This document shows, piece by piece, positions 48,488-61,500 of a DNA stretch of 64,000 nt. Below the pieces are notes generated by a model that saw nothing but the letters and a program-made list of their open reading frames with translations, was not told where the DNA came from and ran no database searches. This DNA is from Mesocentrotus franciscanus (Eukaryota; Echinodermata; Echinoidea; Camarodonta; Strongylocentrotidae): the NCBI GenBank assembly GCA_037976565.1, contig CP137668.1, positions 2,190,261 through 2,254,260 on the forward strand, in the 5' to 3' direction. Position 1 is the first letter of the stretch. The number at the start of each line of letters is the position of its first letter. The translations under genes were made by a program, and so were the position numbers.

Positions 48488-51400
48488 CGAGGTTTGGGGT
48501 CGGAGAGATACAGACAATTAGACAAAATAGTAAAAGAGGTTTCAAATGCGGACAGTAAGTTCTGTCCTAGATAGATTTGAATGACAAATTAATGACTGCA
48601 TATTACAGTCAAGCCCTGTAAGTTGCAGGCTAATTCAGTGCCGAGTGTATATTGATCGATAATCTAGACAATTTGACAATTTCGAAGTTTGAAATTGCGG
48701 ATTCGTATTTTAGAATACCATTTGATATTTGGGCAAACCTTGTCGGACAAACATGTAATCAGGTGCAAGTTATGACGATAACTATGGCGTATAAAGCTCG
48801 CAAAGCCAGGCGCAATGTTTGGAATTTAGTACGTGACTTCCACGCATTTATCGCCAATCGGAATATTGACTCTAAGGTCGTCTGCTCAGACATTTCTGAT
48901 TAAATCCTCGCTAAAAGCTCTTCAAATCAGATTGCCAAAGAATTATGAAAAAGAATAAAGAGTAAATATTGATATGGTGTGAAGCTATATCACGTGTTGA
49001 CTAAGAGTAAGCTATATGCGCACGTGTAGAGTGCAAATAGAGAATGGAATTAAGAATCGATGCTGAAATGAACGTCCCTATAACATGTGTCAATTTTCTT
49101 TAAAATGCTGTGTGATAACGATTTTGGAGATAAGGAAGTAGTACGAGGGATGAAATTGACTAGGAAATTGATATGAAATAAATCCGTGTTCAGGAGTGGA
49201 GGAGATGGAGATAGAGAAAGAGAGGCAGAGGAAGGGAGATGGTTGATTATAGACAGACGTACATCCGGGGAATGGAAGAGAGAGAGAGAGGGGGAGGGAG
49301 AGTGAGTGAGGGAGGGAGAGAGAGAGAGAGAGAGAGGGGGTGGAGGAGATGGAGATAGAGAAAGAGAGGCAGAGGAAGGGAGATGGTTGATTATAGACAG
49401 ACGTACATCCGGGGAATGGAAGAGAGAGAGAGAGGGGGAGGGAGAGTGAGGGAGGGAGGGAGAGAGAGAGAGAGGGGGGAGGGAGGGAGAGGAAGACATA
49501 TACATATAATTAGAGAGACAGACAGACAGCCAAAGAGACAGACAGACAGACAGAAAATGAGAGAAAGAGGGGGAGAGAGAGAGAGAGAAAGTGAATAAAA
49601 GGAAGGCCAGGAACATCAAAATACAGTACGTCACTCTTTACAATTAACAAATTAAGTAACTTTTTTAAAGAGAAGCCACCACTTCAAAATAACCTTCAAC
49701 CAGCAATCATGACAAATCTATTGTTGTAATAAAGGCACAACAATATATCAACGAACAACAGTACGCGTACAATTCAATTTGTATTTGATATCTCTACCTT
49801 CGAATCAGTACTATAACAAATTTGACATTGTTTCTGTCAAAATAATCAATAAAACTCGTTACTTTGCCCGACATTTCGGTCTATAGTTTATGAAAAGAAA
49901 TATAGAAAAGTAGAGGCGCATTTTGACCTTTATCCTTGTCTGACCAGGATTATGCATGTATCTCATTTCTGTCATTTTCTAGGCAAAGATACTCTAAACG
50001 TGCATTTTATGAATAAATAACTGGATTGACAGGATATGACGAAAATGAGAAAAAAGTCAGTCATTGTCTAAAAATCGCCTCCAAAACCTTTTTATATATT
50101 GATCGATTTTAAGATACAAGATAAGATAAAAACAAAGCCGTGAGTATATCATCATTATTATATAGAAAATGATTTTATACGGTGATGATGAGGGCTTCTT
50201 GAACAGCGACGGTATCCGCCTCTGATGAGGGCGGGCTCAAGGCGCTTGCTCTATACAGTATCTCACAGAACCAAGGTTCTTGGTCATATACAACTGATTG
50301 TTTTGTCAGTGATTTTATAATATGCATCAAAGAAAATTAGATCACGAAACTATATATTTTAATTCTCTTCGTTTTATCGTTCGTTCATTTGTTTGCTTGT
50401 TTGTTTTTGCTTACCTCCCACATAAGACTGGTGTCATCATGTGACTTGATCTCACTAGGATGTACCACTCTCCCTGTAAAAGGTCCAAATCGAGTTCCTT
50501 TCAAGATCACTGTCTGTTGGCAGAATACACTGTAATGGGGCGACATCCTTCCCAAACTCGATCTCAAAATAGCCAGGCCTGTCAACAAAATTATATGAAA
50601 TGTAAATTGATTATATAATTTTGTCTATATCTAAAATCACAATTTTCTCTACATTTAGGCTTAAATAATGCTTAACTCCACCTCAAAAAATACCATGAAG
50701 TTTCAAGCGTCATGCAAGCCTGAAAATGATAATTGTACAGTATTAATCTTAGCCATATTCTCTTTGAAATAACTCAATCATTTTCACATCGTTGCATTAT
50801 ATTTGCTTGATATCTTTTAAATAAAGAATTGTTTTCTTAATGGAGACATTTCAAATCGTCCCCCCATGGAAACACATTGTTAGTGATAAAAGAAATGTAA
50901 ACAAAAAATTATACAATAAAACATTTGATCGTTCAAAATGAAAAACAATAACATTTGTTAAAATGTCTCGATCTCTTACGAATGATGATTTTCATTTGAT
51001 TTATTGTCACTATTAGTAGTGAAGACATGACCCAAGAGAAGTAATGTAATAACATTGAAATAGGGTGAATGACAGAGTTTAAACTTTGTTTACCTTCTGG
51101 TAAATCTGCTGCATTGACATCACCTAACTTCTGAGAAAGAATCCGAGAATTATTATCTTCTCCTGGACTTGATTCCATTTTCGATACCTTTTTCGATGTC
51201 GATGGCGATGCCGAGAGCTTTTCATCTACAAAAAGGTTAGAAGTTTAATGAGATCATTTGGTTATCTACAGTAATGCATATAAATTTCATTTGCGATATT
51301 CACACGTCTTTCTCATTTTTTTGTTTCGTGACAAATGAATATTAATGATTGCACCTTTACAGTAAACAGATATATTTTCACAGCTATTGACAATAAGCAA

Positions 51401-54400
51401 ACTGCTACAGCACATAATATGATGGATTCGATTTGTGTTAAATGTTATGGTTTTTTTCATAGAAAACGTGACTTAATCGAGATATCTGTTCAACTGTTCA
51501 AGATACAAAAATATCCAAACAAAACAAAACAAAATATCTTTTAAACGACACACTGAAAACTAATCAAGCAAGTGCCGGAGTAGCTTAAAGAGAGTCGCGG
51601 AGGTTATCTTACCAATTTTTACTATTGTTTTTACTAATTACACTTAAGTGCTGAACTTACAGTAAATTTGCTTGACTTTAATAACTTGAATAACTGGAGA
51701 TGGAGTATCATGTTCGTTTTTTTTTTTGGCTAGGTAGTTTGGCCAGTCGAGTAACTAATGCAAGTAGTCCAGCTGGACTGGGATGAGTTAGCCCACCTTT
51801 TTTGTTCATCAATTCCTAACTAACTTAAAGCAAGTCCATATGAAGCCTAACTTAAAGCTATTTCAGGTATTAACAATTGAGGTTGTTCAGTGTATTTGAA
51901 AGAAGATAACGATCATTTTAGTTAAGACATGCTCAAATTACGAAGATTTTCTTCTCTCTATTTGCTCACGAAGTTTGCGGGATTCCCGTATAAGGTTTAA
52001 CCATCAAACTGCCTATATACGAAGGGATAAAGACGGGCTTATTTTAGAATCAAGAGCAGCACGTTAAAGACGCTTTTTGACAAGGACGTGGTGATTTATC
52101 GAGATAAGGCTTAGAGAGTGAAGGAATCCAATAGTTTGTCATTTATCTATCTTTTTTTTTGGATATACCGGAGGTAATTTACTGGTGATATGCCCTTTTA
52201 CGGTATTCACTTGATCTAACCTTTTCTTTGTGATTCCAATAATTGAAATGTTTCCTGTGATTTCGACTTAGATTGTACAATAGGATGTAGAAAATAAATT
52301 ACAACCAATTAAAATTCCCCCAATCGTATGAGTTTACTAGGCAAATAAGCAAGAACTAGAAGGTATATAAAAGACTCTGATCAAAGAGTTACACTATCAA
52401 TAAGTGCTGGAGAATGGCCAATTTACTTTTAAAGTTCTATACAGTTAGGGTGACTTTTTATTTTTAACAAACGTTAAGTGACCTTTCAAATAGCTAAAAA
52501 ACATTCTTTTTGTAAAAAAATGTTGTTGTTTGAAAATTTTCAAAGTTAAAGCTTCAAATTACTAGCCTTTTATCCTGAAGTGAAAATGTGAAATTTGCTT
52601 AGATATGAGCTCTAAGGTCATGTTAGGATCTAAAGTCTCTGCTGAATTTAATCAACATAACAAATTAGGCGAAGGCATGACTATTCAGAAATCAACTAAA
52701 AAGAAGGTAATGTATATTTTCAATTTTCCAGGCCATCCAATGCTAATTTGCGGAGATTTCGAAAACAACGATATTGTAGAATTCGAGTTATATTGTGGCA
52801 AGAATTCACTGGCTGTTACATATTATTTAGGATGGAATTAATTATTTAACGTAAGCTTGAATCATAATATTTGGAAGGACCGTACGCTACATATTAATTT
52901 ATAAAACAGTTTGTATAACTTTGTCATATCCGCCTCATTGATGGCTTCAAAATGATAAGCAGGTCTCCGTCTGTATATTTCTAGTCTGACTATGCCGAGT
53001 TTATACCGACACAATACGACTAAATAGAAGACCCTTTGATCCCTCCAAGCTAACGCCTCTCTTTTCTTACAATGAACGAAGTAATGATCCCCAAGAGTTA
53101 AAGAAGGAAGTAATTCTAAAGCCTAACCTTCAAGTACAAAAGGGTTCAAATCTCAGCTTGTACAAGCATAGGAAAAGGAAATTAAGAAGCACATGTATTT
53201 AGCGGTATTCCGCGGTAGAGGGAAGAAGTGAAAGGTATTAAAGAGGCTTGGAGGTTTTGCCACTGTCATCGTGGTTTTGGGTAAGGATTGTTATCTTTAA
53301 GAAAAGAGATTATCATCTTATTGTTCGAGGTGTAGTAAGAAAACGAAGCGAGTCGATATTCATTATTTCAGTCCTGTCGGCTGGATCTATTCCTCAAATA
53401 GCGATACTGTTAAAATATTCTGCTTGGGTTGTAAAACAGGGCTTGTGTATTTAGGGTAACAGTATATCCATATTGTCTAGTACCAATCGTTATGAAAATA
53501 ATGTAAAAGAAAATGTTCAGACGTGGTGAAAAACAACGATAAGAGCAACAGACAAACAAACAAAGTAACATTTCAAAACAAAAATCGAAAATGAATATAG
53601 AAAACATAAATAAATAATATCGAATAGGAAATAACACAGGAAGACGATAATAACAATTTTAAAAAATTAATGGAGGAGTAGAAAATAAACAGTGAGGGAT
53701 ACTAGAGACAGACAAACATACAGAGAGAGAGAGAGAAAAAAAGAAATAGAAAGAGATAGAGAGAGGGGGTATGATTGATAAAGGAAACATCAAACTGTAG
53801 ATTCATGAAAACATGGTGCTATTACTTCCAAAAGGGAAAACTGTAAGGTTTGTTATCTTTACGGTCCGGTATTTGCGTAATTGTTGGTAATTTTCTCTCA
53901 AATGAGATGATAATTGTTTATATGATGACTCATGTAAACGATACTTTTGATCAGCGCGTCCTCTAAAATTGATTGCAAATTCATCATGACAAGGGAAATA
54001 AAAACTGCTCGCCCACCGCCACAATAAGACAAAGAAAAAGTTATTTGGATTCGCAACAGGGTCATTCATTAAAACCATCATGTTTTCCCTTCATCTGTTT
54101 TCGTCATAGAGTCTCCAATTACTTTTCTAAAGACCAGAACGCAAAGGTTTGACATTCTTCAGTTTTCACCGTTTTGAATGATACCCGTATTCCGACAACT
54201 TCGATGGTCAGGCAAACATGATTAAGTCTTTGTATTTATTCAATTACCTCCAAAGGGGGTCATCGCTTTTCGATCCCATTATAATGCCCAGTTCGGCTAC
54301 CTGTACCACTATTCTAACGGCGAGACACGCACCTCTTTCATAATTGCCGCAAATCGCCTCTTTTCAGCCAAAGTCATGCTCTTAAGAGGTCCTTAGAAGG

Positions 54401-57400
54401 GAGAAAAGACTATAATCCACTCTTTTCTACCCCGTATACCTGTGCGTGTGTTTGGTAGGGCCTTTTATATATACCCATCTGCGCGCACGCAGCCTGAGGC
54501 TTTGCTAGACCCGAGTAAACATCATGACTCTTTACAGGTATCATCTCCCATCATAAAAGAGCCATTGTCCCAAGAAAATTAGGTGTTCCTCTCATAGCAT
54601 TGTGCCTCTAAAGCCGATGTTTTTCAGCCACATAAAGCACAACAGTTAAAAAAAAGTCGAAACCCCAGAAAATAGCCCCCAGTTCGAGGGTTGAAAGAGA
54701 CGAGCTACGAATTCAATTTGACGTTAAAGACGTTGGTTTAAGACCAACAAATACATCGACAAACAAAACGAAGTTACAGCCGAAAAGTGTTATAAGAAGA
54801 TGTTAAAGGAAGCAATTTCGTATTAGTGAATGAAGGGTAAATGTCCTGTATGCCACAAGGTATAGCATTCTAATAGGGAATCTATAAAGGTAGTTCTTCA
54901 AGCAATATAGAACAACATTCCGCCGAAGAAAAGAACCCGACGATTAATGCAAAGAGGAATGTTCAAGAATCTAACTGAAATGGATCACAAACAACATTGT
55001 TCAATGGAAACAGTTATTAACTCTATCATGGAAACACATATTTGTCAATAGCTGAGAAAGTTTAGGCTTATTAATGACTAGTCACGTACACAGGTAGAAA
55101 AACAAGTTTTGAAGAAAGCTAGGTTTATACTGACAGTCACACAATGTAGCCATTCATTATGTGGTCAAAATAAGATGTCGAAAAAGACGAAGTATATCGT
55201 AGAAAGTGGTCTGCCTTTTCTTTAATTGCAAGACGACTATTTAGGGACTTCTAATATTAGAACATGTGATGTTTACATATTGTATTGGTAATTTCAGTAT
55301 TATGTTCTTTGTTCTTTAAGTATTGAGTTTTTTTATTTTCAAAATAATAACGATATATCACTTTGTCGATGTAATATTATTAACGGAGTCTCAGGCGAGT
55401 TTTTGAAGTTGTGTGTTAAATCTGCGTAAGATTTGAAATTACTTTGCGCAATCATACCATCTTGTATTAAATCGATTAAATCAATTGAATTACAAAGATA
55501 TTCGGTAAACGTAATCCAAACAGCTATTCGTTTTAATGAAACCTTTGAAATGAAAGGGTGACTAAATTTAAGGGCAAATGTGTCAGATGTTAAGAACTAT
55601 TCATGTCACCGCCATGTTTTGATTCGTTATGGCTAAAGATCGAAACAGTTAAAAGTGATCGCGGTCAAAACAACAATACAACTTACAAAGAGAAGTCATT
55701 TTTGTGGCAAATGAAAATAGGAGCAGTAAAATATCTGACCTTCGATGTAGAAAGATTAAAAATCTTTTAGATAATGAAATTGTGAAGCAGTACTTAATGC
55801 CCCTGACTTGACCGCATATCATCAGGCTTCTATCATTATGACACAGGAATGTTGACCAATTCCATGCATAAATGGATCAGATTTGTACCGATCTGCCTAA
55901 GAAAAGCAAACAAGGACACATGATGCCTAAAGGCCCAGTAATTATTTCGACTATCCTTGTCTTATAACCTCTTCTTCATAAAGAACACTATTTTCTCCCT
56001 TTTTTTTGCTAAGCGGTTATTTTCGTACGACAGGTGCTTTTTTAGTTGTATCATGCGCTTATAATTTTGTATTTTCCTGGATTATTCGTACATGTTGTAG
56101 CAACATATTTTGACTATGTTTATCCTCCAAGTCTGTTTTATCAATCTTTTGTTCATAGATTCATGTCTTCATTCATCTACTGTACTCTCTAGGAAATATT
56201 TAATAAAAAGTGCCCAACACGATCGAGAGTACTAGTTACCAAAGTGGTTTTGCACCCAACTGGGTAATAAAATGCCGAGTAATAATCCTGATAATGACCA
56301 TTTCTTACCGCAAATTCTTCATATTTTGTAAAAGCCATGTAAATTAAGGTTCGGCGTTGGTATGCCCAACAAATACTTTAATTATCTTTAAAATGCAGCT
56401 ATACTAATCGCGCGAAGATTCAAGATTGTTCTTAAAGTAATAATCTCTCTATTTCCATTTACATCTCATTTTTACATGTTTTAACTCTCTTACCCTAGCT
56501 CCCGTCTTCTCCGCCCATCCGTTTCTCCCTGTATTTTCCTTCTCATTCCTTGCTTCCCTCTCTTCATTCCATAGAAATGTGTTGAAGTGCACTGATTAAT
56601 CTTACTACATAATTTTAAAGCATTATTCTCTGTGCTAAAAAGCATTACTTGTCGCTCTTTAAATGGTGAGAAAGTGGTGCCTTAATGTGCTCCAACATTA
56701 ATATAGTCCCATTATGTTCACGGCTTTTACATAATTGTATGCATGCATGTAGCGCCATATTGTAAAATTATATAAAATTGTCACACTCACTGAGCGGCGA
56801 ATGCTTGAGAACGTAGCGAATTTGGAAGTTCGCAAACAGTTTTCATTGTCGCAAACAGTTTTTCTTGTCGCAAAGGAAGTTTGAACATGGTCAAAATTTT
56901 TTGCGAATTTATTTTTCCGCAAGCAGTTGCAAGCGTTTGCAAAACAGTCGTAAGCCTTTGCAAACGGTTATACGACGGTGTCGCTGAAGGCACAATTTCT
57001 TTTTGATTCGCCAATGCTAGCGAACACGTGACCATATGGTTCATATATAAATCTGAATGCTGGGGAAGGTTGCTCACCCTTTTTATAGGGTTGGGTCCAT
57101 AGATACTTTACCAGGAGTGAGAAAAAGGTCCCAAACATTCACAAATAGTGGCAAAGGATTGGCAAATAGTTGCTAATCTTCGCAAAAGCTATCGCTAACA
57201 TTTGCTAACTGCCTTTCGCAAACACTTTCGCAAACATTCGCTCAAAATGTTGCTAATTGTTGCTAATGGCAGAGGCGAACCCTGATTTTCGCCAACATTC
57301 GTCAGAAAAATATTGGCGAATCCAAAACTCGCAACGTTCGTAAGCATTCGCTGCTCAGTGAGATAAAACTAGACAGCTGCACGCATCTATACGGTGAATT

Positions 57401-58537
57401 ATGTAACAGAATATTACCATGCATTCGGATTACTCAACATCAAGAAGATATAGCATTTCATGATAATTATGGTAGGTAGTAATACTAATTAATTCCGTAA
57501 GATGTTGTTGTTTCCTTATTATGGAAAAAGTGTGAACATTCTTTGCCTTTCTGTCTGTCTGTTATTTGTCTCTGCCTCGATCTGTTCTTCTCTCATTCTT
57601 TTCTACAGGTTTGCCGGAAGGATTAGGTCCTAACTTCTAACATTTCTGTGTCTCACGATATGTCTGTCAGCTTGTGTGTGTATGCGTGTGCGTGCGAATG
57701 TGTGTGCGTGGGTGGGTGTGGATGTGTGTTCTGTGTGTCGCCCCTCTTTCCCCCCTCTCTCTCTCTCTCTCTCTCTCATCATCTCCTCATTTGGATGTTT
57801 GCTCTGCTGCTTCTTTCTGTCGTCAGATGTGACCTTTTCTCTGTGCGTGCGTTTGTTTGTGTGTGTGCGTGTGTGTGTCTCTCTCTTTCTCTCTTTCTCT
57901 CTCTCTCCACCTCTCTCTCCAATCATTTCTCCCTCTCCCTTTTCCATTTTTAATCGGAAGACTATTTGTAAGGTAGAGAAAGCTGACGTTCTTACCCGTC
58001 CGTTGTGAAGGGAGACCAGACATAGCACAGCCTGGATACCTCTCCTGTCCAGTACTCCCCCGAAGGTATCCGTACAAGGCGCATTCAAGATCCGATGGTG
58101 AGAAATTGAAGGTTTCCCGCTGCTCCTGCGTATCGCTCCCATCGACCCTGCTTGACACGGCGGGTACCTTCCGTCCGAGAGGAGATGTTAGATGATGCAG
58201 TGTGTGTACGGGCGACACGGAGATTCTCGACGGGGGCGACGGGGCTGGGATTTCGCCGTGTGGTCTGGTGTAAGCTCGACGGCCCGGGAAAGGGGCATGT
58301 GCTTTAAGGAATTCTGGATGGAAGGTGTTGGGCATGCCTCTACCTGCTTGAGATGAAGCTGAGAAGACACCAGGCATGCCACGGGGGAAAGGGGCGCTCA
58401 GACTGACCTGACCCATTGGAAACATTTGCGTATGAAATGGGAGGGGAGATCTGAAAGTCATAAGAGTTTCGGATGAGTTTGGCGAGGTCCCCGCTGCTAA
58501 CACGGGAGGAGGGTGAGGCCATAACGGGAGCGGCAGT
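44660..58537 (-). CDS. PRDM14: PR domain zinc finger protein 14, 5' end missing
   Basis: Minus-strand exons in transcript order: 58537-57996, 51228-51094, 50578-50415, 48112-47951, 47437-47320, 46226-45997, 45786-45496, 45033-44660. Splice phases agree throughout. The first is a Pro/Ser-rich N-terminal exon that starts in mid-codon, so at least one upstream exon is missing. The PR/SET-like domain (LPEGLAILRSS, RFGPFTGRVVHPSE, WEIFKDGKLSHFIDG, ELLVWYGDSYLQFMGIPI) spans the third to fifth exons. Zinc fingers follow: HCDRCGKVFAYKDYRDKHLK, FPCHLCKRSFEKRDRLRIH, HKCTVCGKSFSQ then SSSLNKHLRVH, YKCVYCGKAFTASSILRTH, FKCRHCGKAFASHAAHDSH, a frameshifted CQFCGK/FPQSYELKFHLKIH, and a terminal YLCEGCNQNF C2HC-like finger. 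Spacing and sequence match vertebrate PRDM14, a sequence-specific regulator of pluripotency and germ-cell fate. The finger frameshift lies at an AAAA run, 45544-45547. A possible polyadenylation signal is at 44617-44622. Confidence 0.95.
48195..48510 (+). repeat. (GA)n microsatellites in a PRDM14 intron
   Basis: Several GA runs. A short unit containing gagcgaggtttgggatcgga is present twice (near 48428 and 48486). Confidence 0.9.
49197..49600 (+). repeat. 144-bp tandem duplication within a GA-rich tract
   Basis: The unit beginning tggaggagatggagatagag at 49197 recurs at 49341 with its internal ggttgattatagacagacgt intact. GA and (CAGA)n runs follow. It is in the PRDM14 intron between 48112 and 50415. 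Confidence 0.9.
51229..56786 (-). other. Large PRDM14 intron, distal part
   Basis: No exon found between 51228 and 57996. The few open frames (for example 52605-52841) lack splice signals or similarity. Conserved regulatory elements could exist but cannot be recognised without comparison. Confidence 0.5.
56787..57361. mobile_element. 575-bp inverted-repeat element in the large PRDM14 intron
   Basis: tcactgagcggcgaatgctt at the left is inverted at the right as aagcattcgctgctcagtga. The interior is packed with gcaaac/ttcgcaaa words in both orientations. Non-coding. Confidence 0.85.
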
Positions 58538-61500
58538 CTGAAAAAGAGAAAATAATATAGAAATATTGAAGATAATGATTAATATCATGCTTATAGAATT
58601 ACTCTGATATGAAACCCAACTATAAAGGACAAAGAACATAATAATGATTACAAGGATTGTGGAATCACATTGAAAAGGAATCCACATAAATTACAATATT
58701 GATTGGATATGGCCTACACCCTAGTTTTGAATCTTTCCGCTATGTCAAGGCATGGGCATTGATCTCATGGGGAAAGAGTACCAATAATAGGTAGGGTGAA
58801 CAAAGTCTGAAAGTGGAAAGGAGTAAGACCTGATTCTTTCAAATACTATTTTCTTCCGGACATTCAAATCTGCTTCTTTATAATAATAACATTGTAGAAT
58901 GTGTAATTCAAACGACAGGATGAGATGCTACCAACTGCTTTGTGTCAAACAAAATGATATTTCTTTACATTGTCAGAAACCAACAAACTTCATTGTAAAG
59001 GTGGTAAAAGAAGAACTCCCGTTAATCATGTTAATCAATGCATTATCTTTCTCAATAAAAGAAAGACTAGAGAGAGAGAGAGAGAGAGAGAGAAAAAAAA
59101 TTCATTTTATAACAATTATATACATATTTGTACATATCAATAGGTAAGCATTGTCTGAACAAAGCATCAAATATATTTAAAATTGCAAGGCTTAATGCCC
59201 TCCCAATTCTGAGCAGACGATAGTAAAAGAAACCAAAGTAAATATCAAATAATTAATGGCTTTTTATATGCCTCTATGTCTACCGTAAAATATAAAATGT
59301 CACAGCAACACCGCTGCTGCCGGCATGCCGGTTCTTGCATTAATAGGCAACAGGCAAAATGGGCTAGAATCTGCAATTAGTTATAAGAGGAGATGACAAT
59401 ATTTTCTATTTCAGACATAAAGTTTGACAAACGTAACAGTTAGCATAAATATAAAAGTGAATAATGTAACAACTTATTTGCTGTTGGGAAACAGTGATAT
59501 TTAAACCCACGTGCATGCGGTTAAAGCCTTCGTGTGAGCGATGACACACAAAGGTGTGGTCTTTATGCCCATAGTTGGCTATCCATACTTCACACTTGTT
59601 TGCCAGGTATATGAAGAGCTAATCAAAGACACTTAATTTGATTGGATTTTATGATTGGTCTTATTGTGATATCAAGAGGAGATTACTACCGCGATACAAT
59701 CTTTGATTGTTGACCAGAGGCAAGCCAGCCTAGCTACCGCAACCAGTCGGGATGTTGATGCCATTATTAGCTCACATCATGTCAGTTTTCATCATGTATC
59801 CATTATGAGATTGATAGAAAGATGATTCGATTTGTGAGGGGTTGGGTTATGGATATTAAGTGTCAGTGTTCTTATTATTACCAACGTTGTGATTTTTAGC
59901 TTTATAATCTCTATTATTATCATTCTCGACGTTCTTCTCCTCCTCCTCCTCCTCCTCCTTCTTCTTCTTCTTCTTCTTCTTCTTCTTCTTCTTCTTCTTC
60001 TTCTTTATTATCAACATCATCATCATCACCATCACCATCATCATCACCATCATTATTTAGCTGAAGGTTTTGAAATGGAACCTTTATCTCTTAATTACAG
60101 TCCATATAAAACGAAAATTATACAATCACTTGGTCATGTGGGTAGAGTAGTCTGAAACGAACTGATATTAGGAAAAAATATGTTATTCCAATATGTGAAT
60201 TCACTTTAGCAACAGCTTTATATAGAACACGAAAAAAATGAAATTTGTAATAAAAGCGCTCGCAGGCAAACAGCTCGATAACGTTTGTTCTCAATTGATC
60301 GTGTACACACAATAAAACAACCATCAAATCATACTTTATTTGACTTCTTCCCCTCTCTCTTTTAACAATAATTTTTTTTTAAACCGAAAATAAAGAATTA
60401 CGAACTGAGTTTTAATAATTATGTCGAACACATCAATAATTCTAATGGGAATGTCACATATGTGCTCTTGTTCTTCCTTCTGTCAATAAAGAAAATCGGA
60501 ATCTAGGATATCGTGTAATTTTCTTCTTCTCTAGTATTTAGATCTCTCATACCCGCACGGGGAAAAAATGAATACGCATGTAAAATATTTTGCAATTATT
60601 GGCCACAAACTTGATTTCGTGTGGGTGCTCTATTGCTAATGTTCGTTCACCTACTACATGTACTACATGTACTACTATATTGTGTGCTTTGTATCATATT
60701 AAAACAATCGCAACCTCTTTTTTTCTTTTTTAATAATGTGATATGGATTTCCGTGAAAGCACAAAGACTCAATACCTTTGAAATTTTTCACACAAATGTT
60801 AGATTTTTGATTAATTATAAACCATATCAGAGACGATTGTTATTTGTCTTAATGTGCAGAAAACCAACCAAACCGAGGAAGATTTGTCTATAATTCCTAT
60901 GACTCACAAACAAAATGTCGGACCAACCTCGGGAAATTCACTATTTATGAGATAAAATATAAAGGAAAACACGTCTCAAAACATATTTCAACTAAGTAAG
61001 TTTATGACAAAGAGAAAATTCCACGGCGCGCAGTCATCGATAATTATACAAAAGAGAAATTGTTCCGACAGATTGTTTTTTGTTGGGCGAGAACGCTAAC
61101 GTAATGAAAGAAAACAATCAAAATTTCATGAAGAAATCTTGCATAAGAATCAATTCGTTTAGACCTTGAGAAATAATCGTTGCTGGTGCAAAACAGAAAC
61201 CCTGCTAGTTCTATTATCTCCCCAACACGTTCATTTTCCACGCATTCTATACATGTATATAAAATAGTGATGGTGCCCAGTGAGGCGGTTAAATGCTCAA
61301 ATTGGATGCGGCTTTTAACGGATTGTAGATGGGAGTAAATCGACCCTATGACATCGCATTTATTGCCTAATCTATAACAAGAATCACTATCATGCTGTTC
61401 AAATAATGTGTTACATTGTTTTATGCCACTAGATAATCGATCAGCCATAATGGATGTAACATTTAAATGATTAATTTTTACATTTTCACGTCCCCTCTAC

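Noticed and set aside
48096..48558. Arg/Glu-rich and Ser/Leu-rich frames
   Set aside because: GA/CT dinucleotide repeats only, overlapping a PRDM14 exon edge on the opposite frame.
52605..52841. 78-residue open frame in the large PRDM14 intron
   Set aside because: No splice support, no recognisable domain, and length expected by chance in AT-rich sequence.
58340..58687. Alternative reading frame (TAAPVMASPSSR...) for the N-terminal PRDM14 exon
   Set aside because: The other frame is open across the whole exon and fits the splice phase of the next exon, so no frameshift is needed.
59856..60155. Poly-Leu/His and poly-Lys/Glu frames
   Set aside because: They arise from the TCC/TTC/ATC triplet runs.
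61044..61448. 134-residue minus-strand frame as a PRDM14 first exon
   Set aside because: A possible donor after the opening residues gives the wrong phase (one base instead of two), and there is no similarity to PRDM14 N-termini.
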